Assembly: GCA_029287105.1 (NCBI GenBank)
Contig: JARFRT010000085.1
Span: forward strand, 1-13,457
Source: Akkermansiaceae bacterium
GTDB lineage: Bacteria > Verrucomicrobiota > Verrucomicrobiia > Verrucomicrobiales > Akkermansiaceae
Direction of reading: 5' to 3'
DNA length: 13,457 nucleotides
Shown: piece by piece, positions 1 to 8,387 of the stretch
Position numbering within the stretch: position 1 is the first letter of the stretch
Layout: every line of letters begins with the position of its first letter
The notes under the pieces: model-generated
The model's database searches: none
Told to the model about the DNA's origin: nothing
What the model saw: the letters and a program-made list of their open reading frames with translations, nothing else
Program-made: the position numbers and the translations under genes

Positions 1-40
1 TGACACCTCTTCGGCAGCGTCAGATGTGTATAAGAGACAG
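1..40 (+). other. Untrimmed Nextera sequencing adapter at contig end (artefact)
   Basis: Positions 22-40 are exactly the Tn5 mosaic end AGATGTGTATAAGAGACAG. Positions 8-21 match the Nextera read-1 tail TCGTCGGCAGCGTC except for T instead of G at position 10. Positions 1-7 (tgacacc) are unassigned and could be part of an index read. On the minus strand this is the usual read-through order: genomic insert, then reverse-complemented mosaic end, then adapter tail. Genomic sequence therefore begins at 41. The artefact supplies the last six residues (LSLIHI) and the stop codon of the minus-strand nuclease frame. It also supplies the MYKRQ start of a spurious plus-strand frame. Confidence 0.97.
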
Positions 41-2827
41 GCCGAAGGCGGCGGCGAGCCCGTCGGGGGCGAGCTCGGCGAAGTCGTCCCAGTCCCGCTC
101 GTTGGCCGGGAAGATGGCCGCTTGGTCGAACTCCCCTGCCCTGATTTTTGCCACGGCGCCGACCGCCCAGGTCATGGCGTGATCGAGTGTGGCCTGATCA
201 AACTTGTCCCATGGGCAGAACGCGACGTCGGTGACGGCGCGAGGCAGGCTAATATAGCCGACCTGGGGCAGCTCGCCAGTGTTATAATGCTGCTGCACAA
301 ATGCGGCGTAGAGGGGCAGTTGCACATCCGCCCAGCGGCGTTCTTTTTTTCGTCCCCCGGCGGGGATCAGCTCACCGAGCAAGGGTCGGTTTTCCTGTTC
401 CTTCCAAGTAACCAGATGCTGGTCCTCGGGTGCCTTCGCCTTCCCGGATGTCTTGTAGTCCCAGACACGCCAGCGGGTGCCGTCCTCGTGGCGGTCAATG
501 CGGTCGATCATCATTTTCACCGGATGCCCGTCGATCTGCCAGAGAACATCACCGGCTCCGACCATGAGTTCGGTTTCGACGATACACCAGCCGCGTGCAC
601 GATCGGCGGCCTGCCGGTCGGCAAAGGCGCGGAGTCGCTCGCGGGCGCTCTCGACCTGGACCATCAGGGGTAAATTGATCCGGCCACCGTATTTCATGCG
701 CACCTCGCCATCCAACAACTCGGCAAGTCCCGCGTAAATTTCGGTGCCATCGGTGGTATCGCGCAGCGAGGCATCCTTGCCGAAGGCATCGACGACGTTG
801 TGGCAGAGGTTGCCGAAGTCCATGGCATTCATCTCGCGTTTCCCTGATTCGAACGGCTGCATGTTCAGGATTCGTTTGAGAAGAAAGCGGAGCGGGCAAT
901 TGAGATAATCCTTGATAGCGGACGGGGAAATGCTGCGCGGCGGGTCTGCTGCATAGGGGTTATCGAACGCGGGCAGATCCAGCGACCAATCCCTCTGCCA
1001 GGCGCCGCCGGTGGTTTTGCCGGAGGTGGATTCGGCAAAGAGATGGGTGACCAGGGCGGCAAGTTCCGCGCCCCGTTGCCGCATTAGCAGCCGCGACGGC
1101 TTGCGCGCTTCGCCAGCATCATTGAACCGTGCCACCACCGCATCGACCCGGCCCGATTCCGCTCGTGATTTGAGTGCCGACTGAAGTAAAAAGGCGTCCC
1201 GGGCAAAGCGGCCACGGGAGTCGCGCAGACCGAGTTTTTCCCGTAAGGAGTCAGGCACGAAGGCGTCATCCGAGCTGCCATCCGGCACGCATTCCTCATG
1301 CATCCCTGCGAGCACGAGATGGGGTGCGGGGTCGTAGGAAATCTCGAGCCAGCCCTGGAGGTCGAGCACGGTATCGGCCCGTTCGGCGGGGGCCCGGGCA
1401 GCCTGCACGCTCTCGGCAAGCATTTCGAACACCTCTTCGGGTCGTGGCTTTTCCCCGTGTGATTCCAGGCGTTCGACCGCGTCGAGCGCTTCCGCCAGGC
1501 CGGCTTCGGCGGCTTTGGCCACGGCCTCGTCGGTGGCTTTCAACCACTCGCTGAGCCAGGCCCGCAGGGTGCCGGCAAGTTTTCCAGGTTGAAGTTCGTC
1601 CAGCCTGGCGGTGATCGATTTGAGGATCGGTTTTTGGTCCTCCGAGGCCAGGAACAGGGCGTCGGCAAGCGTCTCGGGCAGGTGGTCGAGGTGGAGTTCG
1701 TCCATCTTCCCGGCCGCCCATTGACGGCTTGTTTTTTCAGGCAAAAACATCTCGGCGCCGGGAAGCCGGACGCATTCACGCAGAGCCTCGAACGACTGAC
1801 CCCGGCCGGAAAGATCCCGCATCACACGCAGCATGCGGATGATTCCGGTATCGGCAAGGCTGCTGCCATCCGGGTCAAACAACGGCCATCCGGCATCGGC
1901 AAAGGTGGTTTTCAGGGCGGGGGCGAAGGTGGCGTCGCAGAGTGCCAGTGCCGCGTTATCGGACGAGGATTGATGCCCGGCAAAGACCTGTTCGCAGACC
2001 TCGGCCGCCTCGGTCGAGGAATCGACCACATGCAAGCGCTGTGACCAGTCGGGAATATCGATTTCCCGTTGCGCCCAGGAGTCGCTGAGCGGTGTCCCCC
2101 ACGGGTCGAATGAATCGGCTTCGGAGGCGGGCGCATGGATCAACACGGTGACCGGCACTCCCGCTGCCAGCAAATTCTCAAGTGCCCGGGACGCGAGCAA
2201 GGTGGGATCGGGTACGCAGGCGATGACGATCCGGTTGACGCCGGCGGGGAGGTCCGGGCCGCGGGCTTTTTCACGTTTGGCGAGCACCGCATCACGGAGT
2301 TTCCAGGCCCCGAGGCACTTGAGCATGCGGGTCTCAAGCGTTGCCAGTTCCTGCCAGCGATCCTTTTCGGGGCTCTGATTCTGGGCGTCCCTGAAGTCGG
2401 CATCACCATCGGCGAGCATGTCCCGCAGGGTGACCATCTGCCGGGCCAGCGCCAGTGCCGCGCTAAATCCCCGGGTCGACCCGGGCGCGTGGCTGGGAAA
2501 AAGGTGCGGGAAATCCTCGACGTCCATTTGCCGGATGACATCAACCCACGCCCAGAGTGATTCCTGCCGGGTCGCCGCGCCATCGACCTCAAAGAGCCTG
2601 CTCGGCGGCATGACGTGAGGCGAAAGCACACCGCCATCGGCGGAGAGCCGCATCCGCAGTCGCCTGCCACTGTTCGACGTGGGCACCACCACCAGCATGT
2701 GCGAGAGCTCCTCGCGTCGGCCCAGGAGCCAGGTGGTGACGGAGTCGAGGAGGGGTTGGTCCCAGCCGAGGAATTCCCGGTCGGGAAGAGGATTTTGCAC
2801 CAAACTCAATGTCCCCTGCTCCAGCAT
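41..2827 (-). CDS. AddB-like PD-(D/E)XK nuclease, 3' end cut off by contig end
   Basis: Probable double-strand-break repair nuclease of the AddB/RecB-like PD-(D/E)XK superfamily, expected to act in the cytoplasm on DNA ends with an AddA-type helicase-nuclease. 929 genomic residues are visible and the true C-terminus is missing. The N-terminus has a VVVPTSNSGRRLR segment where helicase relatives carry Walker A. It lacks GK[ST], so this helicase-like half is probably non-catalytic. The C-terminal nuclease shows the ordered core: CP-x-RF with C644, G672-x3-H676, D775 in MIDRID, D790-Y-K792, and Q836-x3-Y840. The ATG at 2825-2827 is preceded by an AGAGGA ribosome binding site lying inside the end of gyrA, and only 3 bp separate the genes, so translation is probably coupled. 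Only one Cys (C871) follows Y840, so the C-terminal iron-sulphur Cys triad of classical AddB is not visible. The superfamily is clear. The name AddB is likely, but addA is not in view. Confidence 0.85.
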
Positions 2828-2830
2828 GAA

Positions 2831-5500
2831 TTATTCCTCTTCGGGTGGGTCGGCGGTTTCGCCGGGCTGATCAGGTTCGTTTGACTCGGCTGATTCGGTT
2901 CCCTCGTTTGACTCGGTGGTCTCGGCATCCAGGTCATCCGTGATTTCCTCCTCATCGTCGGGCACGACGCGGGCGATGTCCTGAAGTTTCTCGCCATCCT
3001 TGAGGCTGACGAGTTTCACGCCCTGGGTATTGCGCCCAGCCTCGCGGACATCGGCGCAGCGGATGCGGATTGATTGGCCTGCGGAGGTCATCAGCATGAG
3101 TTCATCGTCGGCGAAGACGGTGGTGGCACCGACGACCTCGCCGGTTTTCTCCGTGCACTTCATGGTGATGATGCCTTTGCCTCCTCGCGTTTGCGCGCGG
3201 TAGTCGGCGAAGGGTGAAAGTTTGCCGATAACATTTTCGGAGGCGACGAGGAGGGTGCCCTCTTCATCGACCAGAGCGAGGCCGACGACGTTGTCGTCGC
3301 CGACGGGTTTGATTCCCTGCACACCGGCGGTGGCGCGGCCCATGGGTCGGGATTGCTGCTCGTTGAAGCGGAGACTCAGGCCCTTGCGGGTGACGAGGAT
3401 GGCTTCATCCGAGCCGGAGGTCAGGCGGACGTCGATGAGCTCGTTGTCATCAACGAGTTTGATGGCGATGATGCCGTCCTTGCGGTAGTTCTTAAAGTCG
3501 CTCAGCGAGGTTTTTTTCACTTTGCCATTGCGGGTGGCAAAGAGGACAAAGCCATTTTCCACGCCGAAGGTGATATCTTCGCCGTCCTCGTTTGTCTGGC
3601 GTTCGAGGCGCAGGGTTGCGGCGACATTTTCCTCCGGGGTGAGGTTGAGGACATTTTTGATATTACGGCCTTTGGAAGCGCGCGACCCCTCCGGGATACC
3701 GTAGACACGCTCGACGTAAACACGGCCGGTGTTGGTGAAGAACATGAGGTAGTCATGTGCCTGGGCGGAAAAGAGCTGCTCGACGAAATCGTCCTCCTCG
3801 TCCTCGGTCTTGTTCGTTTTGCGGGTCTCCATGCCACGGACGCCTTTTCCACCCCGTGCCTGGACACGGTATTCGGCGGATGCGGTGCGTTTGATGTAAC
3901 CCTTGTTCGACAAGGTGACAATCATACCGTCGTTGGCGATGAGGTCTTCGATGGCAATTTCCCCTTCGTCGGGGAGAATCGGGCAGCGGCGCGGCGTGGC
4001 GTGCTTCTCTTTGATCTGGAGAAGTTCATCCTTGATGATGGCCAGCACACGCACTTCACGGGCGAGGATGTCGAGGAAGTCGGTGATTTCCTCAAGAATC
4101 GAGTCGTATTCGACTTTCACCTTGTCCTGCTCCATGCCGGTGAGCTGATAGAGTCGGAGTTCGAGGATGGCGTTGACCTGGCGGTCGGTGAAGATGTATC
4201 GGTCACCCTGCACACTCGGCTGGGACCGGATCAGGATGCCGAGGCTTTCCGCGGTTTCCACGGGGAAGGTGTAGCCCTTGAGTTTCTCCCGGGCCTCGTC
4301 GCGGTTTTTGGAGTCGCGGATGATGCGGATGAAATCGTCGAGGTGGCCGAGGGCGAGCAGGAATGCCTCGAGGTTTTCGGCGCGGTCTTCCGCCTTGTTG
4401 AGCAAGAAGCGGGTGCGTCGCATGATGACCTCGCGGCGGTGCTCGATGAATGCGTCGAGCGCATCCATAATCGAGAATTGTTTCGGGCGGCGTTCGTGGA
4501 TGGCCAGCATGTTCACCCCGAAGGAGGTTTCCATGGAGGTGAGTTTATAGATCTGGTTGACGACGACCTGTGGGCGGGCGTCACGTTTCAGGGTGATCTC
4601 GATACGCGTCTGTTCGTCGGAGAGGTCACGCATGCCGGAGATATCGGTCAGGACTTTCTCGCGGACGAGTTCCGCAATCCGTTGTTGCAGGACGGCGCGG
4701 TTCACCCCGTGGGGCACGTGGGTGATGGTGATGATGGAGACGCCTGAGGCCTTTTCATCGACCTCCATGTTGCCTCGCATCTTGATGCTGCCGCGACCGG
4801 TGTGGAAGTAGCTGTCGATGCCCTTGAATCCGCGGATTTCGCACTCACCGGCGAAATCGGGGCCTTTGATGTAATGCTTGATTTCATCGATGGTGATCTG
4901 CGGGTTGTCGATGCGGGCGCAGACACCGTCGATCACCTCGCCCAGATTGTGGGCCGGGATGTTGGTGGCCATGCCCACGGCAATACCGGTGCCGCCATTG
5001 ACGAGGAGGTTGGGAATCGAGGCTGGCAGGACGACAGGTTCGTGGCGGGTTTCGTCGTAGGTCGGCTGGGTGTCGACGGTTTCCTTCTCGAGGTCGGTCA
5101 TCATCGCCGAACCGAGGTGGGTCAGGCGGGCCTCGGTGTATCGCATCGCCGCTGCGGCGTCGCCCTCCACCGAACCGAAGTTGCCTTGTCCGTCGATGAG
5201 GGTTTCACGCATCGTCCACGGCTGGGCCATATTGACCAGGGTGGTGTAGATCGAGCTGTCACCATGCGGGTGGTATTTACCCATGGTGTCACCGACGATC
5301 CGCGCGCACTTGAGGTGGGCTTTGCCGGGTGACAGCGACAGATCGTTGTGCATGGCATAGAGCACGCGCCGTTGTGACGGCTTGAGTCCGTCCCGGATAT
5401 CGGGCAGGGCACGGGAGATGATCACAGACATGGAATAGTCCAGGAAGGACTTGGACATTTCGTCCGCCACGTTGATGGATTTGATAGATTCGTTGGGCAT
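2831..5500 (-). CDS. gyrA: DNA gyrase subunit A
   Basis: Breakage-reunion subunit of gyrase, the ATP-dependent type IIA topoisomerase that introduces negative supercoils as an A2B2 tetramer. The 889 residues compare with 875 in E. coli. The catalytic Tyr is Y121 in AMRYTE, next to R120. The quinolone-determining region HPHGDSSIYTT runs from about residue 77; S82 matches E. coli Ser83, but T86 replaces Asp87. A canonical GyrA-box, QARGGKG, lies near residue 548 at the start of the C-terminal beta-pinwheel and marks this as GyrA rather than ParC. A second, QTRGGKG, lies near 768. The last 50 or so residues are a strongly acidic Glu/Asp/Ser/Thr tail ending in EEE. The start MPNES fits the family, but no clear Shine-Dalgarno precedes it. 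The gene lies 69 bp after gyrB with no terminator between, so a gyrBA operon is likely. Confidence 0.98.
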   Translation of the reverse strand: MPNESIKSINVADEMSKSFLDYSMSVIISRALPDIRDGLKPSQRRVLYAMHNDLSLSPGKAHLKCARIVGDTMGKYHPHGDSSIYTTLVNMAQPWTMRETLIDGQGNFGSVEGDAAAAMRYTEARLTHLGSAMMTDLEKETVDTQPTYDETRHEPVVLPASIPNLLVNGGTGIAVGMATNIPAHNLGEVIDGVCARIDNPQITIDEIKHYIKGPDFAGECEIRGFKGIDSYFHTGRGSIKMRGNMEVDEKASGVSIITITHVPHGVNRAVLQQRIAELVREKVLTDISGMRDLSDEQTRIEITLKRDARPQVVVNQIYKLTSMETSFGVNMLAIHERRPKQFSIMDALDAFIEHRREVIMRRTRFLLNKAEDRAENLEAFLLALGHLDDFIRIIRDSKNRDEAREKLKGYTFPVETAESLGILIRSQPSVQGDRYIFTDRQVNAILELRLYQLTGMEQDKVKVEYDSILEEITDFLDILAREVRVLAIIKDELLQIKEKHATPRRCPILPDEGEIAIEDLIANDGMIVTLSNKGYIKRTASAEYRVQARGGKGVRGMETRKTNKTEDEEDDFVEQLFSAQAHDYLMFFTNTGRVYVERVYGIPEGSRASKGRNIKNVLNLTPEENVAATLRLERQTNEDGEDITFGVENGFVLFATRNGKVKKTSLSDFKNYRKDGIIAIKLVDDNELIDVRLTSGSDEAILVTRKGLSLRFNEQQSRPMGRATAGVQGIKPVGDDNVVGLALVDEEGTLLVASENVIGKLSPFADYRAQTRGGKGIITMKCTEKTGEVVGATTVFADDELMLMTSAGQSIRIRCADVREAGRNTQGVKLVSLKDGEKLQDIARVVPDDEEEITDDLDAETTESNEGTESAESNEPDQPGETADPPEEE
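2835..2840 (-). promoter_or_regulatory. Ribosome binding site of the AddB-like gene inside gyrA
   Basis: On the minus strand AGAGGA lies 7 nt before the ATG at 2825-2827. It is formed by the last Glu codons of gyrA (GAA GAG GAA, then TAA). This supports the chosen start and suggests termination-reinitiation coupling. It is the clearest Shine-Dalgarno sequence among the gene starts in the window. Confidence 0.7.
2877..2916 (-). repeat. 13-bp direct repeat in the gyrA acidic tail
   Basis: TCGTTTGACTCGG (plus strand) occurs at 2877-2889 and again at 2904-2916, 27 bp apart and in the same frame. It encodes two SNE-containing segments of the acidic GyrA tail. The in-frame spacing suggests that part of the tail arose by a short internal duplication. 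Confidence 0.7.
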
Positions 5501-5569
5501 GGGTCAGATGGAGATTGTTGAGATAGAAGGGGTCAGGATAGGTCCTAAAAGTCCTATTCGGCTGATAGG

Positions 5570-8149
5570 TTACACATCCAGATTCTGGACATTGAGGGCA
5601 TTGTCTTCGATAAATCGTTTGCGGGGCTCAACGATATCGCCCATGAGAACATCGAACATTTTGTCGGCTTCGATGGCATTTTCTTCGTCCAGGCGGACTT
5701 GGAGGAACTGGCGTCTCTCCGGGTCCATGGTGGTTGTGAAGAGTTCCTTGGCATTCATTTCCCCGAGTCCCTTGAATCGTTGGATCCGCATTCCCTTGCG
5801 ACCGATTTCGAGGACGCGGTCGAGGATTTCAAACAGGTTGAACACGGGCAGCGCCTCACGGCCGTCGGCGTCGCCCTCGATAAGCTCGTAGATGGGCTTG
5901 TCCTCGGAGAAAAACGGGTCGGTCTTGAGGCCGAATTCGTTGAGGCGGGCAAGGACTTTGGAAATGGCGGCCGACTCGTGCAATTCACGTTTTACCGCCC
6001 GGCGTTGGACGCCTTGGAATTGCTCTTTGAATCCGGCAATTTCTTCTTCGGTCAGTTCCTCGTCAAAGAGTCGGAGGTCGCGGTTGTTGTGAGCGAAGAC
6101 AAGCAGTTCTTTCTCCGTATCAAAGTAGTGGGTTTCCTCCTCGTTACCGATGCGCACCCGGACCATGTATTCGGGCAGGTGGCCGTCGCTATCGAATTTC
6201 AGCAACTGCTTGAAATCGCCGCCGTGTCCCTCCAGGGTGGTGGTGAAGCGGGTGAGTTGGGCCAGGGTGTCGAGCACGCTTTTGAGCAGGTCGCTATCGA
6301 CGTAGTTCTCGGTGCCATACTGCTTGAGCTTCACGTCCTCAGACCCGAGGCTGATGAGAATTTCGTTGAGGGCATCGTCGTCGGCGAGGTATTCCTCACG
6401 TTTCTTACGGGTTACTTTGTAAAGCGGGGGTTGCGCGATGTAGAGGTAGCCGGCCTTGACCAGCTCGGCCATGTGGCGGCAGAAGAAGGTCAGCAGCAGG
6501 GTGCGGATGTGGGCACCGTCGACATCGGCATCGGTCATGATGACGACCTTGTGGTAGCGGACTTTTTCCAGGTTGAAGGCGCCCTCCTGGTCGCCATCGC
6601 CAATGCCCGCGCCGATGGCGGTGATCATGGCCTGGATTTCCTTGTTCTGGAGAGCGCGGTGGAGGCGTGCTTTTTCGACGTTGATGACCTTACCACGCAG
6701 CGGCAGGATGGCCTGGTTGATACGGTTGCGGCCCGATTTGGCCGAACCGCCTGCGGAGTCGCCCTCCACAATATAGATTTCCGATTTGGCGGGGTCGCGT
6801 TCGGAACAGTCGGCGAGTTTGCCGGGCAGGCCGCCTCCGGAGAGGACGGATTTGCGCACCGTTTCCCGGGCCTTACGGGCGGCTTCCCGGGCACGGGCGG
6901 CATTGACCGCCTTGTCGATGATGGTTTTGGCGAGGTTGGGGTTTTCCTCGAAGTAATCCTGCAGTCCTTCGTAGACGATGGAACTGACGACGCCCTCGAT
7001 CTCGGCGTTGACCAGCTTGTCCTTGGTCTGCGAGCTGAAGCGCGGGTTCGGCATCTTGACACTGAGGACGCAGACGATGCCCTCGCGGACGTCATCCCCT
7101 GAGAGCGCCGGATCCTTATCCTTGAGGATCTTGTTCGCTTTCGCGTACTGGTTGATTGAACGGGTGAGTGCGCCACGGAAGCCGGTGAGGTGTGTTCCTC
7201 CGTCAGCATTGGGAATGGAGTTGGCAAAGCAGAGGATGTTGTCCTGATAGCTGTCGTTGTATTGGAACACGACATCGGCAAAGACATCATCCTTGGCAAT
7301 CTTGCCGTCGTAATCGATTTCGATTTTCCGTTTCCCCTTGATGATCACGGGTTCGGGGTGAACCAGTGTTTTGTTTTCACCGAGCTGGGCGACAAACTCC
7401 TCAATGCCCTTGGCGTAGTAGAACCGTTGTTTTTTGGCGCTCTCCGGGCGTTCATCTTCAAGTTCGATGATCAGGCCCGGGTTCAGAAAGGCGAGCTCGC
7501 GGAGGCGGGTGGACAGGCGGGCAAATTCAAACTCGATGGTATCGGTAAAGATGGTGGCATCGGGGAAGAAGGTGATTTTGGTGCCGGTATGACCCGGATC
7601 GACCTCACCGACGACTTCGAGAGGCTTGGTTGTTTTGCCGCGTTCGAAGGTGATCGAGTGGACCAGACCTTCGCGACTGACCTCGGCTTTAAACCAGTCG
7701 GACAGGGCGTTGACGCACTTGGCTCCAACACCGTGGAGTCCGCCGGAATATTTGTAGGCCCCCTGTCCGAACTTACCACCGGCGTGCAGGCTGGTGAGCA
7801 CCAGCTCCACGGCGGGGATACCAAATTTCGGGTGCATTTCCACGGGGATCCCGCGTCCGTCGTCCTCGATGGATGCCGAGCCATCGACATGCAGGCCGAT
7901 CTTGATGATCTTACAATAGCCGGCCAGGTGTTCATCGATGGAGTTGTCCAGCACTTCGAACACGCAGTGGTGCAGGCCGCGGATGTCGGGGTCTCCGATG
8001 TACATGCCGGGACGCTTGCGGACGGCATCCAAACCCTCGAGTTTGTCAATCTGTGACGCCCCGTATTCCTGGGAGTCAGAGACATTGGTTTCCGCAATTT
8101 CAGCTTCTTTCTGAGGCTCGTTTTCTGGCTCTGATGGGGTATCGGACAT
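5570..8149 (-). CDS. gyrB: DNA gyrase subunit B
   Basis: ATPase and TOPRIM subunit of gyrase, partner of GyrA. With the start at 8149 it has 859 residues, against 804 in E. coli, with an acidic N-terminal extension of about 23 residues. ATP-binding GHKL residues are E65 and N69 (EVLDNSIDE), D96 (DDGRGIP) and the glycine-rich GGLHGVG lid. The TOPRIM metal ligands are E462 in VEGDSAGG and D540, D542, D544 in TDADVDG. Between TOPRIM and the C-terminal QRFKGLGEMN motif lies the extra segment typical of long, Gram-negative-type GyrB. An in-frame ATG at 8201-8203 would add 18 residues (MSERN...) unlike any GyrB N-terminus. I prefer 8149, which has a weak GGGG motif 5 nt upstream and begins MSDTPSE. 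That ATG sits in the 3' arm of an 8-bp inverted repeat, so initiation may be controlled. gyrA follows after 69 bp. Confidence 0.97.
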   Translation of the reverse strand: MSDTPSEPENEPQKEAEIAETNVSDSQEYGASQIDKLEGLDAVRKRPGMYIGDPDIRGLHHCVFEVLDNSIDEHLAGYCKIIKIGLHVDGSASIEDDGRGIPVEMHPKFGIPAVELVLTSLHAGGKFGQGAYKYSGGLHGVGAKCVNALSDWFKAEVSREGLVHSITFERGKTTKPLEVVGEVDPGHTGTKITFFPDATIFTDTIEFEFARLSTRLRELAFLNPGLIIELEDERPESAKKQRFYYAKGIEEFVAQLGENKTLVHPEPVIIKGKRKIEIDYDGKIAKDDVFADVVFQYNDSYQDNILCFANSIPNADGGTHLTGFRGALTRSINQYAKANKILKDKDPALSGDDVREGIVCVLSVKMPNPRFSSQTKDKLVNAEIEGVVSSIVYEGLQDYFEENPNLAKTIIDKAVNAARAREAARKARETVRKSVLSGGGLPGKLADCSERDPAKSEIYIVEGDSAGGSAKSGRNRINQAILPLRGKVINVEKARLHRALQNKEIQAMITAIGAGIGDGDQEGAFNLEKVRYHKVVIMTDADVDGAHIRTLLLTFFCRHMAELVKAGYLYIAQPPLYKVTRKKREEYLADDDALNEILISLGSEDVKLKQYGTENYVDSDLLKSVLDTLAQLTRFTTTLEGHGGDFKQLLKFDSDGHLPEYMVRVRIGNEEETHYFDTEKELLVFAHNNRDLRLFDEELTEEEIAGFKEQFQGVQRRAVKRELHESAAISKVLARLNEFGLKTDPFFSEDKPIYELIEGDADGREALPVFNLFEILDRVLEIGRKGMRIQRFKGLGEMNAKELFTTTMDPERRQFLQVRLDEENAIEADKMFDVLMGDIVEPRKRFIEDNALNVQNLDV

Positions 8150-8168
8150 AGACGCCCCAAATGTCCGA
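8142..8168 (-). promoter_or_regulatory. Hairpin over the gyrB start codon
   Basis: TCGGACAT (8142-8149) and ATGTCCGA (8161-8168) form a perfect 8-bp inverted repeat with an 11-nt loop. In the gyrB mRNA the start codon AUG is the first part of the 3' arm, and the loop contains the only purine-rich Shine-Dalgarno-like run, GGGG. The fold could limit ribosome access, or the DNA dyad could be a protein-binding site. The repeat is read directly; the function is inferred. Confidence 0.5.
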
Positions 8169-8240
8169 AATTTCCGTGCCTGAGACAAGTTTCTTTCGCT
8201 CATTTCGGGCTTTTTTTTGCCCCCACGTCCGAGATATGGC

Positions 8241-8298
8241 CGGAGGGCTGGCTAGGCGTGCCGCGGGGGCCCGAACCGGCGCCATACCAGCCTCTCCG
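8241..8298 (-). other. Long imperfect hairpin in the gyrB leader region
   Basis: CGGAG (8241-8245) pairs with CTCCG (8294-8298). GGCTGG (8246-8251) pairs with CCAGCC (8287-8292), with one bulged T at 8293. After a 3x3 internal loop, GGCG (8255-8258) pairs with CGCC (8280-8283), around a GC-rich loop that can pair further. The rest of the 238-bp gap 8150-8387 has no gene that I can support. No U-tract follows on either strand, so this is not a typical intrinsic terminator. It could be a leader structure of the gyrB transcript or a structured small RNA. Confidence 0.4.
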
Positions 8299-8387
8299 CC
8301 ACCTCGCTTTAGGTCGGGATGAAGGGTTTCCAAGGGGTGAGGGCAACCGGTCAACGTTCCCCCGGCGACCCGGCGGACGGACGGGAG

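Noticed and set aside
26..673. Plus-strand reading frame of 215 codons starting MYKRQ
   Set aside because: It begins inside the adapter, lies antisense to the nuclease gene and resembles no protein family.
3353..4747. Plus-strand open frame of 464 codons antisense to gyrA
   Set aside because: It mirrors the codon positions of gyrA, shows no domain and has low-complexity Val/Gly/Glu-rich composition. It is a shadow of a GC-rich gene.
5538..5569. Three ATAGG/CCTAT pentamers in the gyrB-gyrA spacer that could form alternative hairpins
   Set aside because: Stems are only 5 bp with no extension, expected by chance. No U-tract follows.
5699..7102. Plus-strand open frame of 467 codons antisense to gyrB
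   Set aside because: Same reason: a complementary-frame shadow with no recognisable motif.
8150..8203. Alternative gyrB start at 8203 adding 18 residues
   Set aside because: The extra residues do not resemble GyrB N-termini and no ribosome binding site precedes that ATG. It cannot be fully excluded.
8206..8221. GGGC-T8-GCCC motif upstream of gyrB as a terminator
   Set aside because: The stem is only 4 bp and the T-run is in the loop, not after the stem.
8242..8301. tRNA-like element: GGAGGG pairing with CCTCTCC, then a discriminator G and CCA on the plus strand
   Set aside because: Only about 60 nt, with no T-loop, no plausible anticodon arm and no D-loop. The opposite strand resembles the start of a serine or proline tRNA but also lacks a T arm. 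It is better explained as one side of the imperfect hairpin.
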